NCBI GenBank assembly: GCA_030066875.1
Contig: JASJAS010000030.1
Location: 1 to 38,257, forward strand
DNA from: Acidimicrobiia bacterium
GTDB lineage: Bacteria; Actinomycetota; Acidimicrobiia; Spongiisociales; UBA5794
DNA length: 38,257 nt
Direction of reading: 5' to 3'
Part shown: positions 1 through 8,524 of the stretch, in pieces
How the letters are laid out: each line of letters begins with the position of its first letter
Position numbering within the stretch: the stretch's first letter is position 1
Translations under genes and position numbers: made by a program
Notes under the pieces: generated by a model
What the model saw: only the letters and a program-made list of their open reading frames with translations
Database searches by the model: none
What the model was told of the DNA's origin: nothing

Positions 1-6
1 TGCTGA

Positions 7-12
7 TAGTGT
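7..12 (+). promoter_or_regulatory. -10 box TAGTGT, leaderless start of DUF222 gene
   Basis: TAGTGT ends 7 nt before ATG at 20, so transcription would begin at or next to the A of the start codon. No Shine-Dalgarno is present. The -35 region lies outside the window. Confidence 0.5.
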
Positions 13-27
13 CGAACGTATGTTCGG
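12..27 (+). promoter_or_regulatory. LexA/SOS box overlapping the DUF222 start codon
   Basis: The sequence reads TCGAAC-GTAT-GTTCGG. Its inner 14 bases match the actinobacterial SOS box CGAACRNRYGTTCG at every position. The ATG start (20-22) lies inside the box, and the TAGTGT -10-like box (7-12) touches its left edge. A bound LexA would cover both the transcription start and the initiation codon. Confidence 0.72.
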
Positions 28-1291
28 TACAGACGTTGTGTGCGACAGCGAAACTGCAGTTGTGGTGGGGGTACCTTCCAATCTGGAGGCAATCCCACCT
101 GGTTATGTGCTGGCTGCGGTACTCGACGACATCGACATCGATGTGTGCTCTGGTTTCGATCGGGTCCGGGTACTCAAGGCCCAAGCGAAGATGCGGTCAC
201 ACTATGCAGCCAGGTCGTATCACACCATGACCAAGGTGCTCGATGCCATCGACCCCCAAGACATGGCCACCGACATGGTCGAACAAGCCGCTGCCTCAGA
301 AGTGGCCGCCGCGCTGCGATTGACCCGACGTTCTGCCGATATCGAAATGAACCTAGCCATCGAGTTACAGCGGCGGCTCCCCCAGGTATGGCAAGCACTC
401 TTGGACGGCAGGGTTGATGTGCGCCGCGCCCGGGTCCTGGTTGACGGCACGTTGCACCTGTCAACCGCAAACGCTCAGGAACTGGTCGCTGGTGTGTTGG
501 ATGACGCTGCACAAATGACTACCGGACAGTTACGCGCCAAGCTCCGCAAACTCTGCATACAAGTCGATCCCGAGGACGCCAAACAACGCTACCGGCAAGC
601 CGTGGAAGACAGACGAGTAGTAGCTGAACCCACCATTGATGGTGTTGCCGACCTCCGCGGATTGGATCTGCCGCCACACCGAGTACAAGCCGCCATGCGC
701 AGAATCAACCGGCTCGCGCTAGACCTCAGACACAACGGCGACACCCGCACCATCGACCAACTCCGCGCCGACGTGCTTTTAGACCTGCTTGAGGGCACCG
801 GACACTTGAAAGACAACCAGGCAGGGGTACTCATCACCGTCGACCTCCCCACACTCACCGAACTAGCCAACAACCCAGGCGAACTAGCCGGCTACGGCCC
901 AGTGATAGCCGACATCGCCCGTCAAATCACCCAACACCAGACCGACACCAAATGGCGGTGGGCCCTCAAAGACCCAGACACAGGGCAACCCATCGACGGT
1001 GGCATCACCCGCAGACGACCCACCACAACCCAACGCCGCAAGGTCACCACCCTGCATCCCACCTGTATCCACCCCGGATGCCGCATGCCCGCCTACGCCT
1101 GCGACCTCGACCACACCAACCCCCACACCGAAACCCGAACCACCTGCACCGATGATCTCGCACCGCTATGTAGACACCACCACACCCTCAAACACCACGC
1201 AGGCTGGCAATACCAACACCTCCCCAACAACGACTTCAAATTCACCTCACCCCTCGGCCACCAATACACCACCAGCGGCCGCGACCCCTAG
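20..1291 (+). CDS. DUF222 / HNH endonuclease (13E12 repeat family)
   Basis: A 423-aa protein with an N-terminal DUF222 helical region and a C-terminal HNH nuclease module. The HNH part starts near residue 345 with Cys-rich CIHPGC, followed by DLDH (His about 365) and LCRHHH (His 386-388) then LKHHAGW. Family members are putative DNA nucleases of actinobacteria, often multicopy; the substrate is unknown. In the usual consensus the LCR-HH segment is preceded by an Asn (NL.PLC); here the residue reads Asp (DDLAPLC), so the activity needs testing. The frame is open to the window edge, but ATG at 20 is supported by a TAGTGT box 7 nt upstream and by a LexA-type box spanning the start, so I take the gene as complete and leaderless. 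It stands alone, and regulation by DNA damage is likely. Confidence 0.88.
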   Translation: MFGTDVVCDSETAVVVGVPSNLEAIPPGYVLAAVLDDIDIDVCSGFDRVRVLKAQAKMRSHYAARSYHTMTKVLDAIDPQDMATDMVEQAAASEVAAALRLTRRSADIEMNLAIELQRRLPQVWQALLDGRVDVRRARVLVDGTLHLSTANAQELVAGVLDDAAQMTTGQLRAKLRKLCIQVDPEDAKQRYRQAVEDRRVVAEPTIDGVADLRGLDLPPHRVQAAMRRINRLALDLRHNGDTRTIDQLRADVLLDLLEGTGHLKDNQAGVLITVDLPTLTELANNPGELAGYGPVIADIARQITQHQTDTKWRWALKDPDTGQPIDGGITRRRPTTTQRRKVTTLHPTCIHPGCRMPAYACDLDHTNPHTETRTTCTDDLAPLCRHHHTLKHHAGWQYQHLPNNDFKFTSPLGHQYTTSGRDP

Positions 1292-1397
1292 ATACCGAAC
1301 AACCGATACCTGGTCATTGCGGATTTCGCATAAGAACCGGAGCTACATAGCCTGATTCACTCATTTGAATGCACCGGCCACGGGCCAGGTATACCCG

Positions 1398-1994
1398 ATG
1401 TCAAAGACCAGAGCCATCATCCTCGTCGCAGTCGCGACGACGCTGCTTATCGCAACCGCCATACCAGCGCGGGCGGTTGAGGACTTTCGCCTCGACTTCT
1501 TCCCGCACGAGGACACCGAGTCCCACTTCACAAACGACTGGGGAGATTCCCGCCCGGGCGGGCGATCCCACCAAGGCACCGACGTCTTCGGAGAGAAGCA
1601 CAGCGCCGTCGTTGCCGTGGCCGATGGATTCGTCATGGGGATGAAGGAAAGCTATCGCGCCGGCTACAACATCCGGATCGCCCATCGGGACGGCTGGGAG
1701 AGCTGGTACATGCACCTCAACAACGACACTCCCGGCACCAACGATGGTGCCGCCGGTGCGGCAGGGGCATTCGCTCCGGGACTCGAAATCGGCATGTACG
1801 TGCCGGCGGGAACGATCATCGGCTACATCGGCAATTCGGGCAACGCCGAGGGCGGCACCGCCCACACCCATTTCGAGCTGCACAACGGCCGACGCGCTGT
1901 CAATCCCTACCCCTATCTGGCAGACGCATTCGAGCGCTGGGAGAGGGTGCGAGCACTCACCGAGGCCGTCAGCAGAGGTCTCGTGCCCGTCTAA
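1398..1994 (+). CDS. Secreted M23-family (LytM-type) peptidase
   Basis: A 198-aa protein with an N-terminal signal peptide (hydrophobic residues 6-22, cleavage after AIPARA). It has one peptidase M23 domain carrying both zinc motifs: HxxxD in SHQGTD (His58, Asp62) and HxH in HTHFELH (His156, His158). M23 enzymes cut peptide cross-bridges of peptidoglycan outside the cell. There is no LysM, SH3 or coiled-coil partner domain, so it is a minimal secreted enzyme. I chose ATG 1398 because it begins directly with the signal peptide; an in-frame TTG at 1365 would add 11 residues. Its 3' end overlaps the convergent uracil-DNA glycosylase gene by 26 bp. Confidence 0.87.
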   Translation: MSKTRAIILVAVATTLLIATAIPARAVEDFRLDFFPHEDTESHFTNDWGDSRPGGRSHQGTDVFGEKHSAVVAVADGFVMGMKESYRAGYNIRIAHRDGWESWYMHLNNDTPGTNDGAAGAAGAFAPGLEIGMYVPAGTIIGYIGNSGNAEGGTAHTHFELHNGRRAVNPYPYLADAFERWERVRALTEAVSRGLVPV

Positions 1995-2661
1995 ACACCG
2001 AATCGAACATCTCCCTGGTTAGCTTCCCGGTGAACGTGTTCTGCTGACTCGGATGAAACGAAAGCAACACCGTCCACCCATCCCCAACGTCGATCTCGAC
2101 CCCGTGGCCGAACTTGGGTCGCGGCCGCGGCAAATCCATCCCCTCCCCTGCAAAGTGCCGCCACAGCGAGTGATAGCCATACTGCCCCAAACACACGAAC
2201 ACTCGGGCAGTTCGGAGCAGGCGCAGCTCGGCAGCGAACCAGTCTGCACAGTTATCACGCTCTGTCGGCAACGGCTTGTTGGCGGGCGGAGCACAGCGCA
2301 CCGCGGCGGTGACCCATGCGTTCCGCAGCTGCAACCCGTCATCCACACCGGTGGATTCCGGCTGATTGGCAAACCCGGCATCGTTTAGGGCTCGATAGAG
2401 CCACTCGCCGCTGCGATCGCCGGTGAACATCCGGCCCGTCCTGTTGGCTCCGTGGGCTGCCGGCGCCAGTCCGACCACAACCAACGCAGCCCGTAGATCA
2501 CCGAAGCCGGGAACCGGACGGCCCCAGTAGTCATCCTCGCGAAACGCCGCCCGCTTCTCTCGAGCTATTTGCTCTCGCCAGTCGACGAGCCGGGGGCACT
2601 TGCGACAGGCGACGAGCCGTGTGCTGAGTTCGTCAAGCGATTCGGGCACAGCGTCGGTCAT
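1969..2661 (-). CDS. Family 5 uracil-DNA glycosylase (UDGb), 4Fe-4S
   Basis: A 230-aa DNA repair enzyme that removes uracil and some other deaminated bases from DNA. Motif 1 is GLAPAAHGANR (residues 64-74) followed by GRMFTGD; motif 2 is SFHPSQQNTFTGKL near the C-terminus. The A-A-H form of motif 1, with no catalytic Asp or Asn at the usual place, is typical of family 5. Four cysteines expected to hold the 4Fe-4S cluster are visible: Cys19 and Cys22 (CRKC), one in VRCAPP and one in VFVCLGQ. The start codon overlaps the stop of the upstream glycoside hydrolase gene by 4 bp, so translation is probably coupled. Confidence 0.93.
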   Translation of the reverse strand: MTDAVPESLDELSTRLVACRKCPRLVDWREQIAREKRAAFREDDYWGRPVPGFGDLRAALVVVGLAPAAHGANRTGRMFTGDRSGEWLYRALNDAGFANQPESTGVDDGLQLRNAWVTAAVRCAPPANKPLPTERDNCADWFAAELRLLRTARVFVCLGQYGYHSLWRHFAGEGMDLPRPRPKFGHGVEIDVGDGWTVLLSFHPSQQNTFTGKLTREMFDSVFRRARDLC

Positions 2662-4187
2662 TCAGCAGGCGGGAGATGCCCGGCGTCGAAGATGGTCCCG
2701 GCGCTCCACAACATCCAGCCGAGGTCACGTTCCTCCGCAACGTTTTGAATGGCCAGAATCTCGCTGTCCTCCAAGAACGCACGCTGCAGCCAGGGGCGGT
2801 AGAGCGCGAATCCGTCGAGGCGCGGGATCCCCGCGTCGAGCGCCGCTTCCACCAATTCTGTTGCGTGTTCGTCGGGATCGTCCCAGCCCTTCCAGCCGGG
2901 ACCGTACGTGTACGTGTAGATCATCGGGCTGAGCACATCCACGTGGTGGGAGAACGGACCCGGGGCCTGGCCGATACCTTCGTCCGATGTGCTTTCGAGC
3001 GTGATGGCAAAGATGTCTGCCGCCACTGCGCATCCCATCGGGTTGAGCCTGCTGTGAGCCTCGGCAAGGAACGCCGAGATGGTTTCGACACGTTTCTGCT
3101 GGGATGCCTCCGAGTAGTAATCCTCCGCTGAGAGCTCGTCGAAGCTCAGGTTGCTGATCGGACCATCCGACGGGAAGCGCACGTAGTCGAACTGGATTTC
3201 GTCGAAGCCGAGCCGGCATGCCTCCTCTGCGAGCGCTAGTGGGTAGTCCCACGAGCTGCGGTCTGTCGGATCGAGCCAAGCCAGGTTCTTGTTGTTCACC
3301 CAAGGCTTGCCCGTCGTGACGTCGGTCGCCGCGATCTCCGGGCGCGCCCGGGCGAGGAAGTCACTCTGGAAGGTCACGATTCGGGTGATCTTGTAAAGGT
3401 TGTGAGCGTCCATGTCGGCGAGAACCTGCTCGACGTCATAGAACGGAATCACCGCACCTATCTCGTAGGCCAGCGCTACGTCCGTGTCGTGCAGCACCAG
3501 TCCACCTTCTTCTGTGGTGTCGACGACAAACGCGTTGATGCCGGTCCGGTCCGCAAGGTCGAGCAACTCTTGCCACTTGGTCGCGTTGCCGGCGCCCGAG
3601 TTGTCGCCCGCGACGCGGAGGGCGTTGATCATGCGCGGCTGGAGCTCGACCGTGATGTCTTCGGTCGACCCGTCCCACGCCACCTCGTTGGGTTCCCATG
3701 CCGGCCTTTCCACCGCGACGTTCCCTGGAATCGCCCGGAAGAAGGCAAACTCACCGTCTCCGTCGCTGACCGCCTCGAGGTTGCCGAGCCTCACGGTTGA
3801 GGCCGGCAATGGACGCCCGTCCGCCGACAGCACCCTGCCGTTGAGCACCACCGGGTCAAGGCGGATCTCGATCGGGCCCTCCAGCGGCTGCTCGGTGACG
3901 CTGATAGCCCCCTCGTGGAAACCTGCAGCAGATGCGGTGACGGACACGGGTTCTTCATTCCAGATGACTGTCACCAGGCCGTCTTCATCGGTGGTGACCG
4001 CTTCTTCACCAACGGCAATGTCGGCAACGACCGGGGTCAGGTCATCAGCGCCTACAACGGCGAAGGACAAGGTTGGCGGCGGCGGTTCCGGGGGACGCAT
4101 CGACTCGCCGGCGAGCAGCACAGAGGGGCCCGCGCAGGCAGAGAGCAGCAGGGCGACGGCAGCAATCGGGAGTGGCAATCTTCGCAT
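2658..4187 (-). CDS. Lipoprotein with DUF4015-type glycoside hydrolase domain
   Basis: A 509-aa exported lipoprotein. Residues 1-18 form a lipoprotein signal (LLLSAC lipobox). Two short carboxypeptidase-regulatory-like beta domains follow (roughly residues 40-170, with GEEAVTTDEDG and RVLSADGRPLP). A TIM-barrel-like region covers about residues 180-505, resembling the DUF4015 putative glycosyl hydrolase family (INAFVVDTTEEGG, WLDPTDRSSWDY, FDEIQFDYVRFPSDG, SPMIYTYTYGPGW). The acidic residues in EIQFDYVRFP are good candidates for the active site. Substrate unknown, presumably a cell-wall or extracellular glycan. ATG 4187 is preferred over 4301 because it starts the signal peptide. It is the first gene of a pair with the uracil-DNA glycosylase. 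Confidence 0.82.
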   Translation of the reverse strand: MRRLPLPIAAVALLLSACAGPSVLLAGESMRPPEPPPPTLSFAVVGADDLTPVVADIAVGEEAVTTDEDGLVTVIWNEEPVSVTASAAGFHEGAISVTEQPLEGPIEIRLDPVVLNGRVLSADGRPLPASTVRLGNLEAVSDGDGEFAFFRAIPGNVAVERPAWEPNEVAWDGSTEDITVELQPRMINALRVAGDNSGAGNATKWQELLDLADRTGINAFVVDTTEEGGLVLHDTDVALAYEIGAVIPFYDVEQVLADMDAHNLYKITRIVTFQSDFLARARPEIAATDVTTGKPWVNNKNLAWLDPTDRSSWDYPLALAEEACRLGFDEIQFDYVRFPSDGPISNLSFDELSAEDYYSEASQQKRVETISAFLAEAHSRLNPMGCAVAADIFAITLESTSDEGIGQAPGPFSHHVDVLSPMIYTYTYGPGWKGWDDPDEHATELVEAALDAGIPRLDGFALYRPWLQRAFLEDSEILAIQNVAEERDLGWMLWSAGTIFDAGHLPPAE

Positions 4188-4317
4188 TGCGAGAAGTGGT
4201 GACCTCGGCAGACCAAAACCGGCAACGCACCGGTCCGATGTCGCCTCAGGGTAGTAGAGCAGATCGGACATGCGTGTTGGGGCGGGCCAAACCGATTCCA
4301 CAGTCCTTCACGATTCG

Positions 4318-4346
4318 TTGAAGACCCTGGAAGGCCGTGATAGCTT
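4318..4346 (+). promoter_or_regulatory. Candidate promoter of the sigma factor gene
   Basis: TTGAAG (4318-4323) and TAGCTT (4341-4346) are separated by 17 nt. Transcription would start near 4353, leaving a leader of about 25 nt that contains the purine-rich ribosome binding site GAGGGGGG just before ATG 4378. Confidence 0.45.
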
Positions 4347-4377
4347 GAAAAAACAGACAGCGTCATGAGGGGGGCCC

Positions 4378-5304
4378 ATGACACAGAAGGCTCGGAGGGC
4401 GATTCAGGCCGACGGCGTCGGTCTGTATCTGGACGAAGTCGCCGGCCACGGCCTCCTCACCGCAGATGACGAGGTGCGGCTCGCCAGAATCATGGAGGCC
4501 GGCAAACAAGCGGCCGTCCGCCTGGAAACCGAGAAGCTCCCCTCTCAGGAACGCTTCGAGCTCCGTCGCAAGGTTCATGCAGGCGAGGAAGCTCGCGCCG
4601 AATTCATACGATCCAACCTCAGGCTCGTTATCTCGATCGCCAAGAAGTACACGGGACGGGGCCTCGACCTGCTCGACCTCGTCCAGGAGGGAAACCTCGG
4701 CCTGATCCGGGCCGTAGAGAAATTCGACTGGCGCAAGGGGTTCAAGTTCTCCACATACGCGACGTGGTGGATACGCCAGGCGATAACTCGCGGGTTGGGC
4801 AACACCGCCAGGACGATCCGCCTACCGGTTCACTTGGTGGATGTGGTGCGGGCCGTCCAGGAGACCGGTACATCCCTCTACGAGAAGATGGGTCGCCGCC
4901 CGACCGCCGAGGAGATCTCCGAGGTCAGCGGCCTGGACCTCGACCAGGTCATCGTCGCCATGGATTGCCCGGACGACTGCGTGTCCCTCGATCATCCGGT
5001 CGGTGATGCGGGAGATGCCAGCTTGGGGGACTTCGTCGAGGATCTCCAAGCAGATGATCCGTTCGTGGTTGCGGCAGACATGGTGCGTCGCGACGAGCTC
5101 GATCGGGCGCTCGAGATGCTCGAACCCCAGGAGCGAGAGGTCATCACGCTTCGCTACGGGCTGAGCGGTGGCGGTCCCAGAACACTCTCGGACGTGGGAC
5201 GTCAGCTCGACGTTACCCGGGAACGCATCCGCCAGATTGAACGCCGAGCTCTCACCAAGCTACGCCATCCATCGTTCGCCTACGACTTGCAGAGCCTGTT
5301 GTAG
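4378..5304 (+). CDS. RNA polymerase sigma-70 factor, group 2 (RpoD-like)
   Basis: A 308-aa sigma-70 family factor without the long acidic N-terminal extension of the primary SigA, hence group 2 (SigB/HrdB-like). Region 1.2 is at the N-terminus ([18 protein letters not shown]). Region 2 (about residues 77-140) has [37 protein letters not shown] and [13 protein letters not shown], which bind core polymerase and the -10 element. Region 3 is residues 145-225. Region 4 (about 236-300) carries the -35-binding helix-turn-helix ([19 protein letters not shown]). Length is normal for a group 2 factor. No anti-sigma gene lies beside it. It is convergent with nucS. Confidence 0.93.
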   Translation: MTQKARRAIQADGVGLYLDEVAGHGLLTADDEVRLARIMEAGKQAAVRLETEKLPSQERFELRRKVHAGEEARAEFIRSNLRLVISIAKKYTGRGLDLLDLVQEGNLGLIRAVEKFDWRKGFKFSTYATWWIRQAITRGLGNTARTIRLPVHLVDVVRAVQETGTSLYEKMGRRPTAEEISEVSGLDLDQVIVAMDCPDDCVSLDHPVGDAGDASLGDFVEDLQADDPFVVAADMVRRDELDRALEMLEPQEREVITLRYGLSGGGPRTLSDVGRQLDVTRERIRQIERRALTKLRHPSFAYDLQSLL

Positions 5305-5325
5305 CGGGCACGGACCGGGCGAATA

Positions 5326-5985
5326 TCAGAAGAGTTTCAACATCGGCGAGTCGACACCGCGCAGCTCGTCGTAGTCAACCTCGACCCAGCCGATATTGCG
5401 GTCCTCAGCAAGCGTACGGGCCTGTGGCTTGACCATCTGGGCAACAAACAAGCCCCGTACCGGAGCCAGACGTTCGTCCCTATTGAGAAACTCGAGATAG
5501 CGAGTCAGTTGCTCCACACCGTCGATCTCGCCGCGTCGCTTGACTTCTACGGCAACCGACCCACCATCCGCATCACGGCACAACAGGTCGACCGGACCCA
5601 CCGGCGTTGGGAATTCGCGACGGATCAGAACCAGACCGGGCTCCATCACCTCCGGAGTCTCGGCAAGAAGGCGCTGCAATTCGAGTTCGACGCCGTCCTT
5701 TTGCAGGCCTGGGTCCTCTCCCATATCCATCGCCGTCTCGAAGTGCACCTCGCCAAAGGTGATCGTGAGAGTCTCACCCTTTGGATTGGTCACGATCCAC
5801 CGTCCGTCCTCCTCGACGAGGTGATTCGGAGCGTTCATCCAATTGAGCGGCTTGTAGGCGCCCCCATCGGCGTGGATCGCCACACACCCGTCGGCTTTCA
5901 CCATCACCAAACGGGTAGCCATCGGAAGGTGGGCGTTGAGCCGTCCGTCGTAGTCAACGGTGCAATCGGCAACCAGAATCCTCAT
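5326..5985 (-). CDS. nucS: Mismatch-specific endonuclease NucS/EndoMS
   Basis: A 219-aa endonuclease that cuts both strands at mismatches and provides mismatch repair in actinobacteria and archaea lacking MutS/MutL. The N-terminal half is the DNA-binding/dimerization domain. The C-terminal RecB-like nuclease has Asp133, Glu147 and Lys149 (GPVDLL...[11 protein letters not shown]), with the spacing seen in characterized NucS proteins. The last residues, LKLF, look like the sliding-clamp (DnaN) binding tail. The gene starts at ATG 5985 with a TAGCCT box 7 nt upstream, so it is probably leaderless. It is divergent from tetR with 65 bp between the starts. Confidence 0.95.
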   Translation of the reverse strand: MRILVADCTVDYDGRLNAHLPMATRLVMVKADGCVAIHADGGAYKPLNWMNAPNHLVEEDGRWIVTNPKGETLTITFGEVHFETAMDMGEDPGLQKDGVELELQRLLAETPEVMEPGLVLIRREFPTPVGPVDLLCRDADGGSVAVEVKRRGEIDGVEQLTRYLEFLNRDERLAPVRGLFVAQMVKPQARTLAEDRNIGWVEVDYDELRGVDSPMLKLF

Positions 5986-5992
5986 GAGCCCG

Positions 5993-5998
5993 AGGCTA
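5993..5998 (-). promoter_or_regulatory. -10 box TAGCCT, leaderless start of nucS
   Basis: On the minus strand TAGCCT stands 7 nt before ATG 5985 with no Shine-Dalgarno. Its -35 region would lie at about 6016-6021, next to the tetR operator. Confidence 0.45.
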
Positions 5999-6013
5999 GC
6001 GACGCGGAGACGG

Positions 6014-6041
6014 TTGACTTACTAGAACAGGATTCTAGAAT
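6014..6041 (+). promoter_or_regulatory. tetR promoter (TTGACT / TAGAAT)
   Basis: TTGACT (6014-6019), a 16-nt spacer, then TAGAAT (6036-6041), the best -10/-35 pair in the window. Transcription would start about 6048-6051, at the ATG, so the transcript is leaderless. Confidence 0.65.
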
Positions 6042-6050
6042 CGTGTTCTA
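6023..6050. promoter_or_regulatory. 28-bp palindromic operator for the adjacent TetR
   Basis: A palindrome centred at 6036/6037 with arms TAGAACAGGATTCT and AGAATCGTGTTCTA; 13 of 14 base pairs are symmetric (only 6030/6043 mismatch). It covers the -10 box and ends at the base before the tetR ATG. Each half also reads as a smaller TAGAAnnnnnTTCTA-like dyad, so two dimers could bind side by side. Confidence 0.75.
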
Positions 6051-6632
6051 ATGAGAACTGATTCCGACCAGCGCAGGCAGACCATCCTCGAAGCGGCTCT
6101 CGAGTGTTTTGCAGCCGACGGCTATGACGCCACGTCGATCGAGGAGATCTGCGAGCTCTCCGGAGCGAGCGTCGGGAGTGTCTATCACCACTACGGCAGC
6201 AAGGAGGGCGTCGCTGCTGCCCTGTATGCAGAGGGGATTGCCGGGTATCAGAAGGAGCTCCTCGCGATACTCGCCAGTGGAGGATCACCCGACACCGTTG
6301 TACCTGCCCTCGTCCGCCACCATGTCGACTGGGTGCGAACCAATCCGGGCTGGGCGCGTTACCTCCTACTGATGGGGCACGCACCGGCGACCGTGGAGGC
6401 ACTCACCGCGGTGCGCGACCACAACCGAGTACTACTGGACCAACTGGCCGGATGGGCCGAACCCCACATCGCTGCCCGCCGACTACTTAATGTGTCTCCG
6501 CTAGTTCTGCTGGCGCTCATTCTGGGGCCGGCCCATGCGCTCTCGCGAGCGTGGCTGTCTGGAACCGAAGAGCTGGACGACACGACCATCGCCTCGATCG
6601 CCACTGCAGCTGTGCGGTCGACCCAACCGTAG
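6051..6632 (+). CDS. TetR-family transcriptional regulator
   Basis: A 193-aa regulator. Residues about 8-55 form the TetR helix-turn-helix (RRQTILEAALECFAADGYDATSIEEICELSGASVGSVYHHYGSKEG). The C-terminal ligand domain has no recognisable ligand signature. The 28-bp palindrome directly before the start and over its -10 box argues for autorepression. The stop codon touches the Shine-Dalgarno (AGGAGGA) of the SRPBCC gene, so the two form an operon. The divergent nucS promoter lies close enough to be affected too, but this is inference. Confidence 0.93.
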   Translation: MRTDSDQRRQTILEAALECFAADGYDATSIEEICELSGASVGSVYHHYGSKEGVAAALYAEGIAGYQKELLAILASGGSPDTVVPALVRHHVDWVRTNPGWARYLLLMGHAPATVEALTAVRDHNRVLLDQLAGWAEPHIAARRLLNVSPLVLLALILGPAHALSRAWLSGTEELDDTTIASIATAAVRSTQP

Positions 6633-6639
6633 GAGGAAC

Positions 6640-7059
6640 ATGCAGCTCGAGTTCCGCGAAGAGATCCCGCTCTCCCCCGCCGAGATCTACGGCTTCATGC
6701 GCAGCCCCCGGGACTGGACCCGCCTGTACGGCTCCTTCGGCGAAATCGAAGATCGTGGCGACGGCTGGTACGCGGTTCCGTTGCGGAGGTCGCCGTTTCC
6801 GTTGGTGGCTCGCATCGTGGAAGACGTGCCCGAGCAAAGGGTCGCCTGGGAGTTGTCCGGCTTTTGGAGGGGTCACGGCGAGATCAACCTCGAACCGGGA
6901 GAGCATGGAACCCGTATTACCGGCCAAGAGACCGTGCGCATCCCGAATCTCCTGGGTATCGGCCGCGTCCTCGAAGCTCGATTCTTCGAGCCGCGTTTCC
7001 GCGCCATCTGGGAATCGGGTTGGCGCCGCCTCCGCGGGATGGCTGGTAGCGAAGCCTGA
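6640..7059 (+). CDS. SRPBCC-superfamily (START/polyketide cyclase-like) protein
   Basis: A 139-aa protein with the SRPBCC pattern: N-terminal beta strand plus FREEIPLSPAEIYGFMRSPRDW, then alternating strands (WYAVPL, RRSPFPLVARIVEDVPEQRVAW, TRITGQETVRIP) and a C-terminal helix. Such proteins hold hydrophobic ligands in a central cavity; the ligand here is unknown. ATG 6640 has a strong Shine-Dalgarno AGGAGGA at 6631-6637 that begins on the tetR stop codon. It probably shares control with TetR, so its ligand may be related to the TetR inducer. It ends 8 bp before the convergent sufB. Confidence 0.82.
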   Translation: MQLEFREEIPLSPAEIYGFMRSPRDWTRLYGSFGEIEDRGDGWYAVPLRRSPFPLVARIVEDVPEQRVAWELSGFWRGHGEINLEPGEHGTRITGQETVRIPNLLGIGRVLEARFFEPRFRAIWESGWRRLRGMAGSEA

Positions 7060-7067
7060 TCCGCTGA

Positions 7068-8471
7068 TCAGCCGACCGAGCCCTCCATCTGCAATTCGAT
7101 CAGTCGGTTGAGCTCGACGGCGTACTCCATCGGAAGCTCGCGCACGATCGGCTCGATGAAGCCGGCGACGATCATTGCAGTCGCTTCCTCCTCCGAGAGT
7201 CCACGGCTCATCAGGTAGAACAGCTGCTCCTCTCCGACCTTCGAGACGGTCGCCTCGTGGCCGAGGTCGACATCCGACTCCTCGATCTCCATGTATGGAT
7301 ACGTGTCGGAACGCGAGTCCTCGTCCAAGATGAGGGCGTCACAGCGGACGAACGACTTGGCTTGCTCGGCGTCGTTTTCCACTCGCACCAGACCGCGGTA
7401 CGCCGACCTGCCCCCACCTTTGGAGATCGACTTCGAAGTAATGAGCGACGATGTGTTGGGAGCGGCGTGGACCATCTTGGCCCCCGCATCGAGATGCTGC
7501 CCTTCGTTCGCAAATGCAATTGAAAGCACCTCGCCATGGGCGCCCTCGTCGAGCAGCCACACCGCGGGGTACTTCATCGTGAGGCTGCTTCCTAGGTTGC
7601 CGTCGACCCATTCCATAGTGGCATTCCGATAAGCCGCGGCCCGCTTGGTCACCAGATTGAGAACATTGTTGGACCAGTTCTGGATGGTGGTATAGCGGCA
7701 CCGACCACCTTCTTTGACGACAACCTCGACGACGGCAGCGTGCAACGAATCGCTGGTGTACACCGGTGCCGAGCAGCCTTCGACGTAGTGACAGAAGGAA
7801 CCCTCGTCGACGATGATCAGCGTCCGCTCGAACTGGCCCATATTCTCCGCGTTGATGCGGAAATAGGCCTGCAACGGCTGCTCGATGTGAACTCCCGGCG
7901 GCACGTAGATGAAGCTGCCCCCGGACCAGACTGCCGAGTTGAGCGCCGCAAACTTGTTGTCGTTAGGGGGGATGACGGTCGCCCAGTACTCCTTGACCAA
8001 TTCCGGGTACTCACGTACTGCGGTATCCATGTCGCAGAAGATGACGCCCAGGCTCTCGAGATCCTCCCGATTGCGGTGGTACACAACCTCGGACTCGTAT
8101 TGCGCCGTCACCCCGGCAAGGTATTTGCGCTCCGCCTCCGGGATGCCCAGCTTCTCGTAGGTCTCCTTGATGGAATCGGGAACCATGTCCCAATCTTTTG
8201 CCTGACCCTCGGTTGGCTTGATGTAGTAATAGATGTCGTCGAAGTCGATCGATTGCAGCATCTCGCCGCCACCCCACGTGGGCATCGGCTTGCGCAGGAA
8301 GCGCTTGTACGCCTTCAAGCGGAAATCGAGCATCCAAGCCGGCTCGCTCTTCATCTTCGACATCTGCCGGATGATGTCCTCGTCGAGCCCTTTTTGCGGC
8401 TTGAAGACATAGTCCTCTTCATCGGCCCAGCCGAGCTGATAGCCGCCGAGATCAATGTCGACCGTTGTCAT
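7068..8471 (-). CDS. sufB: Fe-S cluster assembly scaffold SufB
   Basis: A 467-aa protein, the normal SufB length. With SufC and SufD it builds Fe-S clusters from sulfur delivered by SufS. Recognisable segments are [76 protein letters not shown] and the C-terminal [25 protein letters not shown]. No sufC, sufD, sufS or sufR lies inside the window; the gene downstream on its strand is absent because the SRPBCC gene converges on it. ATG 8471 has a moderate Shine-Dalgarno (GAAAGG, about 8 nt upstream). A short dyad overlaps its likely -10 box. Confidence 0.95.
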   Translation of the reverse strand: MTTVDIDLGGYQLGWADEEDYVFKPQKGLDEDIIRQMSKMKSEPAWMLDFRLKAYKRFLRKPMPTWGGGEMLQSIDFDDIYYYIKPTEGQAKDWDMVPDSIKETYEKLGIPEAERKYLAGVTAQYESEVVYHRNREDLESLGVIFCDMDTAVREYPELVKEYWATVIPPNDNKFAALNSAVWSGGSFIYVPPGVHIEQPLQAYFRINAENMGQFERTLIIVDEGSFCHYVEGCSAPVYTSDSLHAAVVEVVVKEGGRCRYTTIQNWSNNVLNLVTKRAAAYRNATMEWVDGNLGSSLTMKYPAVWLLDEGAHGEVLSIAFANEGQHLDAGAKMVHAAPNTSSLITSKSISKGGGRSAYRGLVRVENDAEQAKSFVRCDALILDEDSRSDTYPYMEIEESDVDLGHEATVSKVGEEQLFYLMSRGLSEEEATAMIVAGFIEPIVRELPMEYAVELNRLIELQMEGSVG

Positions 8472-8508
8472 GTGTAAGGCCCTTTCGCGACGTCCGTGGA
8501 ACCATTAC

Positions 8509-8524
8509 CACTATAGCGATAGTG
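8509..8524 (-). promoter_or_regulatory. Dyad over the sufB promoter
   Basis: CACTATAGCGATAGTG is symmetric in 7 of 8 pairs and contains, on the minus strand, TATAGT as a -10 candidate (8515-8510). That would give a sufB leader of about 30 nt. A regulator of Fe-S assembly of the Rrf2/SufR kind could bind here; no such gene is in view. Confidence 0.4.

Noticed and set aside
2031-2041. GAACGTGTTC resembling a second SOS box
   Set aside because: The half-sites are separated by 2 instead of 4 bases and it lies inside the UDG coding sequence.
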